Part shown: positions 23,701 through 32,376 of the stretch, piece by piece
Layout: every line of letters starts with the position of its first letter
Numbering within the stretch: the stretch's first letter is position 1
Origin: Blepharisma stoltei
Taxonomy: Eukaryota; Ciliophora; Heterotrichea; Heterotrichida; Blepharismidae
DNA length: 64,000 nucleotides
Direction: 5' to 3'
NCBI GenBank assembly: GCA_914767885.1
Contig: CAJZBQ010000061.1
Span: 186,001 to 250,000 of the forward strand
Translations under genes and position numbers: made by a program
Notes under the pieces: generated by a model
Database searches by the model: none
Told to the model about the DNA's origin: nothing
What the model saw: only the letters and a program-made list of their open reading frames with translations

Positions 23701-26468
23701 GAGCTTGGTTTGTAGGCTGATAAAATCCAGAATCGCATTGGCAAGGAGATTCAGAAGCATTAGGAATGCATAGTGTGCAGCTGTTTGGTAAAAAAGATGA
23801 GCACTGTGCGCATAAAAAATCGTCACAAATGTAGCAAGATGCACCTCTAGTACAGCCCATTGTGCAAGATCCTGAGGCTAAGCATGGCTGGCAATTGCTT
23901 CCATCATAATAATAGGAATACTCACATGGCCATAAGGTTGATACCACTCCACCTGTAAAGCCATAAAGATTATAGGGTGTAGAAAAGTCTGTAATGGTGT
24001 CTCCTCATAGCTGAAAATAGCTTATAAAGCCATTGAATTTTGGAGAGCCTTTGCCTATATACAGCTGCCTACCAGCTGGAAGCCTAAATACGTAATTTGC
24101 AACTGTAACTGCTGTCCCAGCTATCATATTTAGATATGGAGTTATTGTCGTAGATTTATTAATAAATCCAACTGAACAAGAAATGTAGCTTCATGTTTTT
24201 ATAGTTATAGGATTCGATACAGCGTAGCTTGCTGTTGTACTGTCTCAAGTTTCTAACTTTGCACAATTAATATAATTAACTTCCCCCTTTGTGAACGAAC
24301 AAAAAAATTTTGTTCGCTAACAAGAGGGCTAAATTTTTTTTCGAAATTTATTCGTAAAATTAGAAAAAAAATATTAATTTAATTTTTAAAATTTATGCTT
24401 TAAAATGAAAGCAGTTTAAAATTAAACAGAATTATCAAGAAACATCATTATAATAATTATTATTTGTGTATAAAAATATTTTGTTAGCTCACGGCTTTTT
24501 ACCTAAAAAAGGGATTTTAATGTTTTTATTTGCTATTGAGGGGAGTAAGTATTTTTCGGTTATTTAGAAAATAACATAGTAAAATAAAGAGCTTATATTA
24601 AAATATTTTTAAAAATCAATTTATCTTTATTTCATTGCTTTAACATTTTTTTAAATAAAATTATAATTAAATATAATAACTTTTCTCCAATTTTAACTTA
24701 AGACAAATCTAAAATATTTTATCAGATTAATAATGATATAAGTGTTCTTTATTAATTGCGAGAATAAGTCAAAATAAATAGTTCCTGCAGCACTAAAAAT
24801 AAGTGTATTTGTGCTATCACTAATTAGAGCCCCAGAAATAACATAAGCCCAAATTCCTATGCTCCAAGTATTAGATAAATTTATAGACCCACTCAAAAAC
24901 TGATTCGAATCAAAATAAAGCCCTCTATTTTTAGCTGGTAATGGATCAGACGTTTCTGGAGTATTCCAATAATTATAGCTTGAAGAGCTACTACCAGTAA
25001 TCAATTCTGAATCATATGCCCCAGCAAATGGGGTATTAAAATCAGCTGTTAAAACTGTAAAAGAATAATATCCTCCACAGTCCCATGCCCCATATGGAGT
25101 TCCATACAAGCAAACTCCTGCATTAGGTAGCCCAAAATTGCATAATGTGCTTGTCCAAGTTTGGGTGCATTCTATTGCTAGATGGTCACAGCATAATAGA
25201 GGGATTCCTGTAGTGCATGCAGAGCAAGATGCAAAAGAATACCCAGTATAATTATTGGATTAATCCAGATTATTATGGACTATTCTTATTGATGTTATAT
25301 CATCATTAATGTAGCTAAATCTAAACTGAGTAAATTTTTGTTTGCTAATTTTTAAGTTAATATCTTTAAATCTAAATTGAGCCTGAAATTCTGGTTTCCA
25401 ATTTTTAAGATAAGAGCGCTTTGAAGCCGAATGGATAGCTATAGAAATCTATGGTGGCGGATAAGCTATACAAGAGCTACAATCTGGCGAATAGCAAATT
25501 GAGCAGTCGCTTCTAATGCATCATGGCCAATTTGGGCATGAACTGTCACAGTCATTGCAATTAGTTCCATCTCAGTACTGCTTATCAGCACAATCAACTG
25601 TCGGAGCTGACGTTGGACCATTTACTTCATTATCGACCCTTGTTTGAAGCCAATAAATAAACCCTTTAAACGAATCATTTGGACTTATGTATCCGAGATT
25701 TCAAATATAAGTTCCACTAGGAAAACTCATCTCAGAATCAGTCCATGATGTGCTATAATCTGTACTTCCATCAACATCAATTCTAAATGAGGCTGTATTA
25801 CAATTATCCTGGCTAAAATAAATTGACACATAATGCCAAGATGAAGAATATGAATTGGCGTTTATCTCTGAAACAGAATATTGTGATCCGTCTGAGCTAT
25901 TAATCAAAGCATCAAATTGATATTTCCCAAGGACTGAAAATATTCTTATATAAGAAATTGGGCCAATTAGGACGTTTAAAATTTCTCCACCATCAAGGGC
26001 TTTTATTCATAAATTTAAAATAAAATAAAGACCTGGGATAAAGCTTGTGTTGCTGGACATCCCAGATGTAGGGGCAAAATAAAAGCCACGATCTAAGGTA
26101 GGTAATGGGGAATTTTGTGATTGATCATTAAATGGGATTCCTCCTGGGTTTAAAAATAGTGTGCCGCTGGGATCCTGTATTCTGTCAAACGTAAAATCTT
26201 GAAAGCCAGAAAATTCTAAAGTGAATAAAATTGTATTTGACGGATCAGGCCCAGCACAATATTTATAGCAGCTAGGACAAGCATTTTCATCTGAAAAGCG
26301 AGTTGGGCACTCCTCTGTACATATAAGGTTGTCAGTCATGTATTTTGGCTTATTACAACTAAGTCTTCCACCTACATCTAAACTATCATTTGGGCAATCT
26401 GAAAGAACTAAAACAGCATGAGCGATTAAAATAAAGATCCCTAGCATTTTTATTATAACCTCATTCAA
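11758..26468 (-). CDS. Gene A: giant LamG/Cys-rich 7-helix protein, fourteen insertions
   Basis: ATG at 26468 with a clear signal-like N-terminus (MNEVIIKMLGIFILIAHAVL...), TAA at 11758-11760. After removal of fourteen insertions the sum of lengths is a multiple of three and every fragment falls in one frame, giving about 3027 aa (one insertion boundary is approximate). About seven LamG-like domains alternate with Cys-rich regions; then the beta domain (14500-14170) and about seven membrane helices (13600-12090), with FYEFRTD and TQYYFVFFVRR patches. The C-terminal tail (RVRFNTGNIDKAK-like) matches gene D. Several fragments would read as stop-ended ORFs if TGA were a stop. Ligand and function unknown; cell-surface role inferred. 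It could alternatively be a non-functional germline copy if the insertions persist in the somatic genome. Confidence 0.8.
11877..12092. mobile_element. Insertion private to gene A, TA(TA) duplication, 216 bp
   Basis: Gene D has the uninterrupted sequence (CTCATATACAGTCC). In gene A that site is split, with TATA at both edges. Interior has no recognised coding sequence. Confidence 0.75.
12559..13125 (-). mobile_element. GC-rich SINE-like retroposon S1 in gene A
   Basis: Two copies of AATAATCCTGGAGT flank it and gene D has one. Read on the minus strand it begins near AAAATGGTGGCACGTGCC and ends in a short TAATCTAATCT tail. It is far more GC-rich than its surroundings. A stem-loop CCGAGAAAC...GGTTTCGG lies at about 12876-12898. 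ORFs inside are chance products of the GC-rich sequence. Confidence 0.85.
13299..13501. mobile_element. Insertion in gene A, T(T/C)A duplication, 203 bp
   Basis: On the coding strand TTA precedes CTCATTAC and TCA follows GGAG, giving CTC...GAG ends. Removal yields GNKLRKTLKSYQ, which aligns to GKKFTKTVKAYQ in gene C without a gap. Shared with gene D (53684-53873). Confidence 0.8.
13781..14068. mobile_element. MITE-type insertion private to gene A, TAA duplication, 288 bp
   Basis: Gene D has the empty site. Left end CCTCCCGTAGGCAAG and right end GAGCGAAC...GAGAGGAG in inverted form mark a variant MITE-1, with the usual AT-rich core. Confidence 0.8.
15261..15890 (+). mobile_element. GC-rich SINE-like retroposon S2 in gene A
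   Basis: Starts AAAATGGCGATGACG at 15271 and ends with an ATCTAATCTAATCTAA tail at 15880. An imperfect flanking repeat of about 17 bp (CAAGGATTGGCA..ATACAT / CAAGCCTTGGCA..GTACAT) surrounds it. A CCGAGAAACC...GGTTTCGG stem-loop lies at about 15730-15752. The same insertion is in gene D, where later elements have landed inside it. Confidence 0.85.
16764..16852. mobile_element. Short TA-flanked insertion in gene A, 89 bp
   Basis: TA-rich edges. Of the possible TA pairs, one joins the coding strand as KIYNHLYNTPIAV in frame and the others give a stop or shift. The equivalent 89-bp segment is in gene D (58191-58279). Confidence 0.65.
16960..17483. mobile_element. TA-flanked MITE-like insertion in gene A, 524 bp
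   Basis: Inverted ends CTCCCTCTATAAATTGGAA and TTCCAATTTAAAGGGGAGAG. TA duplication. Removal joins SWLND-LENSFLIAIG, matching the LYIGNAG-type motif of sister domains. Shared with gene D, where a retroposon sits inside. Confidence 0.78.
17584..17734. mobile_element. Insertion in gene A with 8-bp duplication CTGGAAAT (hAT-like size)
   Basis: CTGGAAAT occurs at 17576-17583 and 17727-17734. Joining them restores FISAISSISSTPQQT on the coding strand. The interior has an inverted ATCTCAC pair and a TTTGGCCAAA palindrome. Gene D has a longer version (59505-59693). hAT origin is inferred from the duplication length only. Confidence 0.65.
17921..18094. mobile_element. Decayed MITE-1 in gene A, boundaries approximate
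   Basis: The coding frame requires removal of a multiple of three here. The segment begins CCTCCTTGGCTATTG and contains the MITE-1 core phrase TTTTAAAACATAAATTTTAC. No sister copy is empty, so exact edges are not fixed. Matching segment in gene D: about 59880-60039. Confidence 0.6.
18566..18890 (-). mobile_element. Retroposon S3 private to gene A, 14-bp duplication
   Basis: TTGGGAACTCATAA stands on both sides; gene D has one copy (TTGGGAACTCACAA). On the minus strand the head is AAAATGGTGACGTG and the tail is AT-rich. Length 325 is 1 mod 3 and the flanking coding frames differ by one, so the ORF needs exact removal. Confidence 0.82.
20746..20837. mobile_element. Short TA-flanked insertion in gene A, 92 bp
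   Basis: TA at both ends; coding join becomes LLFDSDFQGSYG, matching sister sequence DLSFDGDFLGQYG in gene C. Gene D has an 80-bp version (62366-62445); both lengths are 2 mod 3. Confidence 0.75.
22183..22560. mobile_element. MITE-1 copy, opposite orientation, nested
   Basis: CTCCCCCC...GGGGGGAG ends with CCTCCGTGAGTGAAC inside and TAA/TAG at the borders. Its AT-rich core runs in the opposite direction to most copies in the window. Confidence 0.85.
22796..23065. mobile_element. MITE-1 variant, nested, TTA duplication
   Basis: Starts TCCTCCCTCCATCAGCGAAC and ends CAGAGGGGGAG, flanked by TTA. Shorter, with a partial core. Confidence 0.75.
24257..24767. mobile_element. Insertion in gene A, TAA duplication, 511 bp, with nested MITE
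   Basis: TAA on both sides; inverted ends of about 15 bp around CACAATTAATA / ATTAATTGCGAGAA. Length is 1 mod 3, equal to the frame step between the flanking coding blocks. Coding join reads IYFDL-ETWD, like NFGLEKWD in gene B. Confidence 0.8.
24280..24548. mobile_element. MITE-1 variant nested in the 24257-24767 insertion
   Basis: CTTCCCCC...GGGGAG ends with GTGAACGAAC inside, TAA duplication, short core. Confidence 0.78.
25249..25470. mobile_element. TA-flanked insertion in gene A, 222 bp
   Basis: TA at both edges. Removal joins CSSC-TGYSFASC on the coding strand, matching CSVCTGYSANSC in gene B, which is empty here. One coding-strand stop (TAG) lies inside. Confidence 0.75.
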
Positions 26469-26681
26469 TAACTTAAAAATAAATAAAAACGATAAAATTT
26501 AAGAATAAACTTTTTAAACAATAAGATTATTTTTAGAAATTAGGAAAGTTTATAGAGTTTTAGAGAAGACTGGCGAAGAAAATAGATAAACTAATAGGTT
26601 TGGGCAGGAATAAAAAATTCCATCAGGACCTCTGAATCCTCCAGGCATAACAGGAATGCAAGTGTTATTATTGGAAGTACA
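26469..26681. other. Spacer with a remnant of the C-terminal Cys-rich part of gene B
   Basis: Reading the minus strand at about 26677-26600 gives SNNNTCIPVMPGGFRGPDG..., the segment that in gene C lies hundreds of residues downstream of the point where gene B stops. So a large internal deletion has fused distant parts, followed by loss of the rest. Confidence 0.7.
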
Positions 26682-27056
26682 TTATATTCATAGAGATATT
26701 GTAAAATATGGACCAATTACAGTGTTAGCTGTAATAGAGCTAGTAGATTTAAAATAGTAGCCTTGCTGATACTGTGGATATGGATCTCTAGTATCATAGA
26801 TTGGATAAGTGTTATTGGTAAGCCCTACCTGAGCTCCTGAAATTGAATCAAGCTTTATTTCATCATAAAAATTTAAACTCAATCCGACACTGGATGAAAA
26901 AATGCAGGCATTCGTAGAAGAATCCTCTATATACCCTGTAGGACAGTTTATTAGACACATCATGCCATTATATAAAAAATAGCCAAGGTTGCAGGAAGTA
27001 CATGAAGAATATAGAGAATCTGTGCATGTAGCACATCCAGTATAGCAGACAGAGTA

Positions 27057-27246
27057 TAGCTTACCCACTCATTTAGATCGGTATGAAATTGTTGTTTTTT
27101 TTCATAAATATCAATTATAATCCCAAAAAATGATTTGGCAAGCTTTTTCATATAAAAATAATCCAGAATTTCTACAATTTAGGAAATTGATAAATGGTGC
27201 TTTTAAGCCATCATTCTAAACAGCCTAAGTGTGCTGATGAGCTATA
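27057..27246. mobile_element. TA-flanked insertion in gene B, 190 bp
   Basis: Coding-strand left end TAGCTCATCAGC resembles the ends of the 21967-23601 family. Removal joins KAFYSVCYTGCATC, parallel to ALCSPCHAKCASC in gene A. Length is 1 mod 3, matching the frame change. Confidence 0.75.
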
Positions 27247-27338
27247 AAAAGCTTTATTTGGAGGCTGGTGCTCTCCAGAATAGAGCTTACATGGAGACCC
27301 AAAAGCGTTAGAAATACAATAAGTGCAAGTGTTTGCTA

Positions 27339-27566
27339 TTGTAATTGCCCGAGGATGGCGCTATCTTGCGCCATCCTAAGGCAATTTAAAAAATGGCCCC
27401 ACACCGGGAATTGAACCCACGTGTGGGGCCATTTTGGTGCGTGGAAGTCGATGTTCTCCACATACCAAAAATGGCCCCACACGTGGGTTCAATTCCCGGT
27501 TTGGGGCCATTTTTTGAATTGCCCGAGGATGGCGTAAGATAGCGCCATCCTCGGGCAATTACTATA
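27339..27566. mobile_element. TA-flanked hairpin element with tRNA T-arm-like sequence, 228 bp
   Basis: Nearly perfect inverted repeat with ends TAATTGCCCGAGGATGGCG. Each arm carries its own small hairpin (GGATGGCGC...GCGCCATCC), and each inner arm has GGGTTCAATTCCCGG (27485-27499 and complement 27404-27418), which looks like a tRNA T-arm / Pol III B box. Inserted in gene B with TA duplication. Confidence 0.8.
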
Positions 27567-29496
27567 AAAATGACGAGCACTGAGAGCATAAAAAATCATC
27601 AAAAATGCGGCAAGATGCTTCTCTAGTACAACCCATCGTGTATGAGTCTGAGCATGGCTTGCATGTGTTTCCATCGTAATAATGAGAAAAATCACAAGGC
27701 CATAAAGCTGATACCACGCCATTTGTAAACCCATATAAATTATAAGGGGTAGAAAATTCTGCAATAGTTATCCCTCATAACTGAAAATAACTAATAAACC
27801 CTTTAAAATTTGGAAAGCCTTTACCGATGTACAATTTTTGGCCGCTTGGTAATCTAAAAACGAAGTTTATGATAGTAACTGCAGTGCCAGCATTATTATT
27901 TATAAATGGTGTTAAGGTTGTAGCTTTATTTGAAAACCCAATTGAATAAGAAATGTAGCTTCATAAACTGGGAGCCAAAGGTATTGATACAGAATAGCTA
28001 GAAGCTGTTCCATCTCATTTTTCTAAGCCAAAGTTAATAGTCCCATTAGCTTTTATAATAAGTGTATTAGTACTATCACTAATTATAGTCCCAGAAATAG
28101 CATAGACCCATATGCCTATGCTCCAAGTATTTGACAAATTTATAGACCCGCTCAAAAATTGGCTAGAGTTAAAATAAAGGCCTCGATTTTTTGCTGGAAA
28201 TGGATCAGACGCTTCTGGAAAGTTCCAGTAATTATAGGTTGTAGAGTTGCTGCCTGTAACTAGAGCTGAAGAATAAATTCCTTGAAAAGGGCCATTAAAA
28301 TCAGCTGCTAAAACTTCAAAACAAGAAGAGCCTCCACAGTTCCACCACCCATATGGAGTCTCATATAGGCAAACCCCCTCATTGGGCACCCCATTACTGC
28401 ACAATGTATTTGTCCAAGTCTGAGAACATTCTCTTCCTAAGTGATCACAGCATAGTGGAGGAATTCCTGTATAGCATGAAGTGCATGAATTAGCAGAATA
28501 CCCTGTACAAACACTACAATCTTCAATATGGCAATATTTGCAGTCACTTCCTCTAATGCACCAAGGCCAAGTTGGACAATTAATATCGCAATCTTGGCAT
28601 AACGCCCCATCTCAGTATTGTTTGTCAACACAATCAACAATAGGAGTTATAGCTGGATAGCTTGCATCATTATCAGCTCTTGCTTGAAGCCAATAAATAA
28701 ACCCCCTAAATGAATTCCTTCCACCTGTATTTCCCAAAGTCCATGTATAAGCCCCACTTGGAAAATTTATTTCATAGCCACTTAAAATAGTTGTACCAGC
28801 TTCTTGCTTATTTATTTCAAAATTAATTGAGCCTGTATCACATGAAATCTGGTTAATATATATTGAAACATAATGCCAAGATGAGTAATAAGAAATAGTG
28901 CTTGACTCAACAACTTGAGCTTGAAATCCATTTGAGTCTAAAACTAATGCGCTCAGCTTAAAGGCTCCTAAGTCCGCTCATATTCTTATATATGTAGTTT
29001 GGCCGATTTGGACATTTAGCATGTCTCCATCTACAAAAGGCTTTATCCATAGCTTCAAAATAAAATAAAGCCCAGGGATAAGGTTACGATCACTAATTAT
29101 CCCTGATGAAGTCGCAAAATAAAAGCCACGGTCTAATGTGGGGAGTGGGGAGTTTTGCGATGGGTCGCTATACGGGATATCATCTGGATTTATAAATTTT
29201 AAGCCAGAACCTGATGAATCCTCTATATAGTTAGACATTAATTCTTGAAGGCCAAAAAACTCTAAAGTAAATAAAATTGCGTTTTCTTCTCTGGGTTTGC
29301 CGCAATAATTAAAGCATGTAGGGCAATTTAGCAGATCTGGTTCGAAAAGAGATGGACAGTCATTTGCGCATATTTTGGAGTCAACCATGTATTTTGGAAT
29401 ATTGCAGCGAGTTTCCCCAGAAACAGACAAGCTCCCATACGGGCAAGCTGAAAGAGTCAATACAACGCAAGTTATTAAAATAAAGATCACTGTCAT

Positions 29497-29904
29497 TATT
29501 GTTTATAAATCAATTAATTATCATCAAACTAAATGAAAATGTTAATTTAAGAATATGCATATAGTTCTTTAAAAATGTGGCGAATAAATAGGAAGCAGAT
29601 AACTATAAATGAAATATGATATTTCACAGCAATAATAAGAGAAATATAGGATTAATAGATAAGTTTACAGTCAAAACCTTTTAGGCGATTTAAATAAAGT
29701 TGATAACTGTTTTTGATTTGGTATTTAAATTGATCATGAATCTTGAAATGATTTATTATAGACTTGTGCATGCCAGCACTATTTTAAACTTCAATTAAGA
29801 AAAAGGTCAAACTATCGAATTTAATTTATTCACCTGAGTAATTTCCTTTCTTGGTTTTATATCATTAGAAATATAAACTAGCTTTCATGATGATTTTTAT
29901 AAAA
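29497..29904. other. Intergenic, no gene seen
   Basis: AT-rich stretch upstream of gene B. No recognisable feature. Confidence 0.5.
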
Positions 29905-31180
29905 ATATAAATATTTTAAAGAAATAACGACAAATAAACATTTATTAGCGAAGAGAAAACAAGTGAAGTGCTTGATGAGGAATTACATGCGTTTGTGCCT
30001 GAGTTGTTGGTTAACCTGAGGAGCAGTCTGGAAGCCATATCGTGCTGCTTTATAAAAATAACTGGATCTGCAAGAGGTACATACATGATCACTCGAGCCT
30101 GCACATGAGTGCGTCTTGCATAGCAAGGCTTGGCTGGCAGGTTGATAATATCCAGAATTACATTGGCATGGAAACCCTGATGCATTATCAATGCATAAAC
30201 TACAGATTCCCGACCAAAAAGAGTGGTGCCTTACTCCCCCCCCCTCCGTGAGTGAACAAAACCATTAGAAAAATCACCATTTTTTGCCCAAAAACCCACC
30301 CTCCGTGAGTGAACAAAAATTTTTTTAATAGAAAAATTTTTTATGGAAAAAATTTTTGATATATAAATGATAATTAGTATAATAAAATCTAGAGCTAATT
30401 CTGTTTAATTTTAAACGAATTGCTCTTTAAAACATAAATTTTATAAATTAAATTAATATTTGCTTTCCAATTTTTGCGAATTAGGATTTTTTTAAATTTA
30501 GAAAAAAAAATATTTTTTATAAAATTTATATATAAATTTTTTTTAAAAAAACAAATTAACCCCCCTCCGTGAGTGAACAAAATTTTTTTGTTCACTCACG
30601 GAGGGGGGGGAGTTAGCATAAAAATCGTCATAGATGTAACAGAATGCATCCATTTGATCAAGTTAGGTCTAAGCATGATTTGAATGCGGAGCTTGAAAGA
30701 AACTATAAATTTCTTCACTATCAAGAGGCGTAATCCATAAACTTGAACTAAAATAAAGGTTCAGACATATTTTGATTGCAGAATGTGCTGGGAAGTTTTA
30801 GTAAAGTAAAAGCCACGATCAATGATAGGGGGTGGGACTTTTTGCGTTAGAGATTTGCAGGTAATATTTTTTGAATTATAAACTGCACATAATAGCCAGT
30901 CGTGCTTATAGCAAAGCTCTCTGTTAAATCAATAGATATCAAAATTCAAAGGTAAATAATATTTGCATCATCTCCGCTTAGTGGATTGCATATTTCAGGT
31001 GTTCCAAAGCTAGTCGGGTAAGGGCAAGTGTCTACGCATATATTCAAGAGTCAATCATTTAAGGTGAGCTTAGGCAGGCTAATATTTCTCCATTGGCATA
31101 ACTGCTATAGGGACAAAGCGAGCATGCTAGCACAGCATTGATGACAAAAATAATTGCTAGATAGCAATTTCTATTGATAT
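29905..31180 (-). pseudogene. Decayed copy E of the family N-terminal half
   Basis: Minus-strand reading at about 31170-31070 gives AVLACSLCPYSSYANGEI, followed by stops; about 30830 gives IIDRGFYFTKTS, the LamG0 motif of the family; about 30200-30060 gives FPCQCNSGYYQPASQALL, a Cys-rich motif. Several stops and shifts separate these. A MITE-1 sits inside. Confidence 0.75.
30234..30615. mobile_element. MITE-1 copy in pseudogene E, TTA duplication
   Basis: CTCCCCCC/CCTCCGTGAGTGAAC ends, inverted at the right end, TTA on both sides, full AT-rich core. Confidence 0.88.
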
Positions 31181-31474
31181 GAATTTAAAAAAACAAATTT
31201 AAAGATTCAGATAGGCTAGATTATAAATTAGGCAAGTAATATATTATGATTAGATGAGGAAGTAAGTAATTAAAGTGTTTAAATTTAGCTTAAATAGTAT
31301 TGTTGCAATTTTATAATCAAAATTTATATTTGTTTTATTAAAAATCTAATTTTGAGCAACTTTATGGAATACCTGCATTTTTTTTATTTTCTTATAAAAA
31401 CTTATAATTATTCAGGAAATAAATAATAAAATTAGTTTTATCTATGTAAAATCATCTCAGACTTTATTAAAAAT

Positions 31475-31985
31475 CGAATCCAGTCACAAGAAAAATCGTT
31501 TTTTGCATCATTTAGTTCTTTATTTTATGAGTTTCGGACTGATCGTGGGCTACTTGGAACACAGTATTACTGTGTATTTTTTCTGAGGAGACTTATTTAT
31601 ATAATAAATTTGGTATATTTAAGGGATTTCCCTCAAACAGAAGTGACTATTAATATTGTCCTGCCACTGATGACTATTATGCATTTATGATTTTTCTGGC
31701 CCTTGAAGACTCTATTTTACAGGTGAGCAATTTTTTGACGGAAATGTTGATTTTTTTAATAATGAGTGCGACATCGGTATATTTGTTTGATTTAGAGCAG
31801 GAAATTGTTCAATTATGGAAAATGCTATTATAGCGACTGTAGTAACAGCTATTGGAATTCAGTCATCTGCATCAATTGCAATTTTTGGAAGAACTTTATA
31901 TGGAGTGATTAAAAATAAACTTACGAAAGCAGGAATTATGAAAAAAAATCCTTATGAGTATAAAAAGCAGCCTGTAAAATCCTAA
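31475..31985 (+). pseudogene. C-terminal membrane-domain fragment F
   Basis: Translates as IQSQEKSFFASFSSLFYEF and TQYY..FFLRRLIYI-type helices, closely matching genes C and D, then breaks by frameshifts near 31700 and resumes to KKQPVKS and TAA. No upstream domains remain. It lies just upstream of gene C on the same strand, so it may be the tail of a lost tandem copy. Confidence 0.78.
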
Positions 31986-32376
31986 AAATAATAAATTTAT
32001 ATATCAATTATATAATGTAATCACAAAACTTTAGTTTATTTAATATTTTCAATTTCTTTAATAGAAAATTAAATTAAGAGATTGCTATAATAAATGAAAT
32101 TTGAAGCCACAAAAAGACTAGCCAAAAATGTTATGAATTAAAGCAATCAATTTATTAGAATATTATTTAAATTTAAGCAAATAATTATCTTATGTCTTAA
32201 TTTAGGCGACTCTAGAAGCATAAAGCCATTTTTATTAATAAAAATTTCATGGCTTCTGATATTCTTCTCCAAGCACTTTAAAGCGTTTTAAAACCTTAAA
32301 ACAACAATAAATTTAATTATTATCCTAAATTTAAATTATCTTATACTAATCTAATCAACTTATAATAATAAATTTA
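31986..32376. other. Intergenic upstream of gene C
   Basis: Very AT-rich. No other feature seen; presumably contains the promoter of gene C. Confidence 0.5.

Larger units (their letters stand above)
3480..24250 (+). repeat. Segmental duplication, left copy (gene 2 + gene A)
   Basis: Gene 2 with its 3' flank, and most of gene A, have close paralogues in the same order and orientation at about 42600-64000. Position offsets fall from about 41.3 kb at the gene 2 stop to about 40.0 kb near 23.9 kb because the two copies gained different insertions. Right boundary is set by the window edge of the other copy, not by a seen breakpoint. Confidence 0.85.
26682..29496 (-). pseudogene. Gene B: truncated family member
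   Basis: Good signal-like start at 29496 (MTVIFILITCVVLTLSACP). LamG-like and Cys-rich modules follow in frame through two insertions (228 and 190 bp), then a third LamG-like domain is cut at FTISLWI by TAA at 26682-26684. No beta domain or membrane helices remain. The upstream part is well preserved, so the loss may be recent; a short secreted product cannot be excluded. Confidence 0.75.

Noticed and set aside
27404-27499. A tRNA gene
   Set aside because: Only the T-arm-like 15-mer is present; no acceptor, D or anticodon arms can be built.
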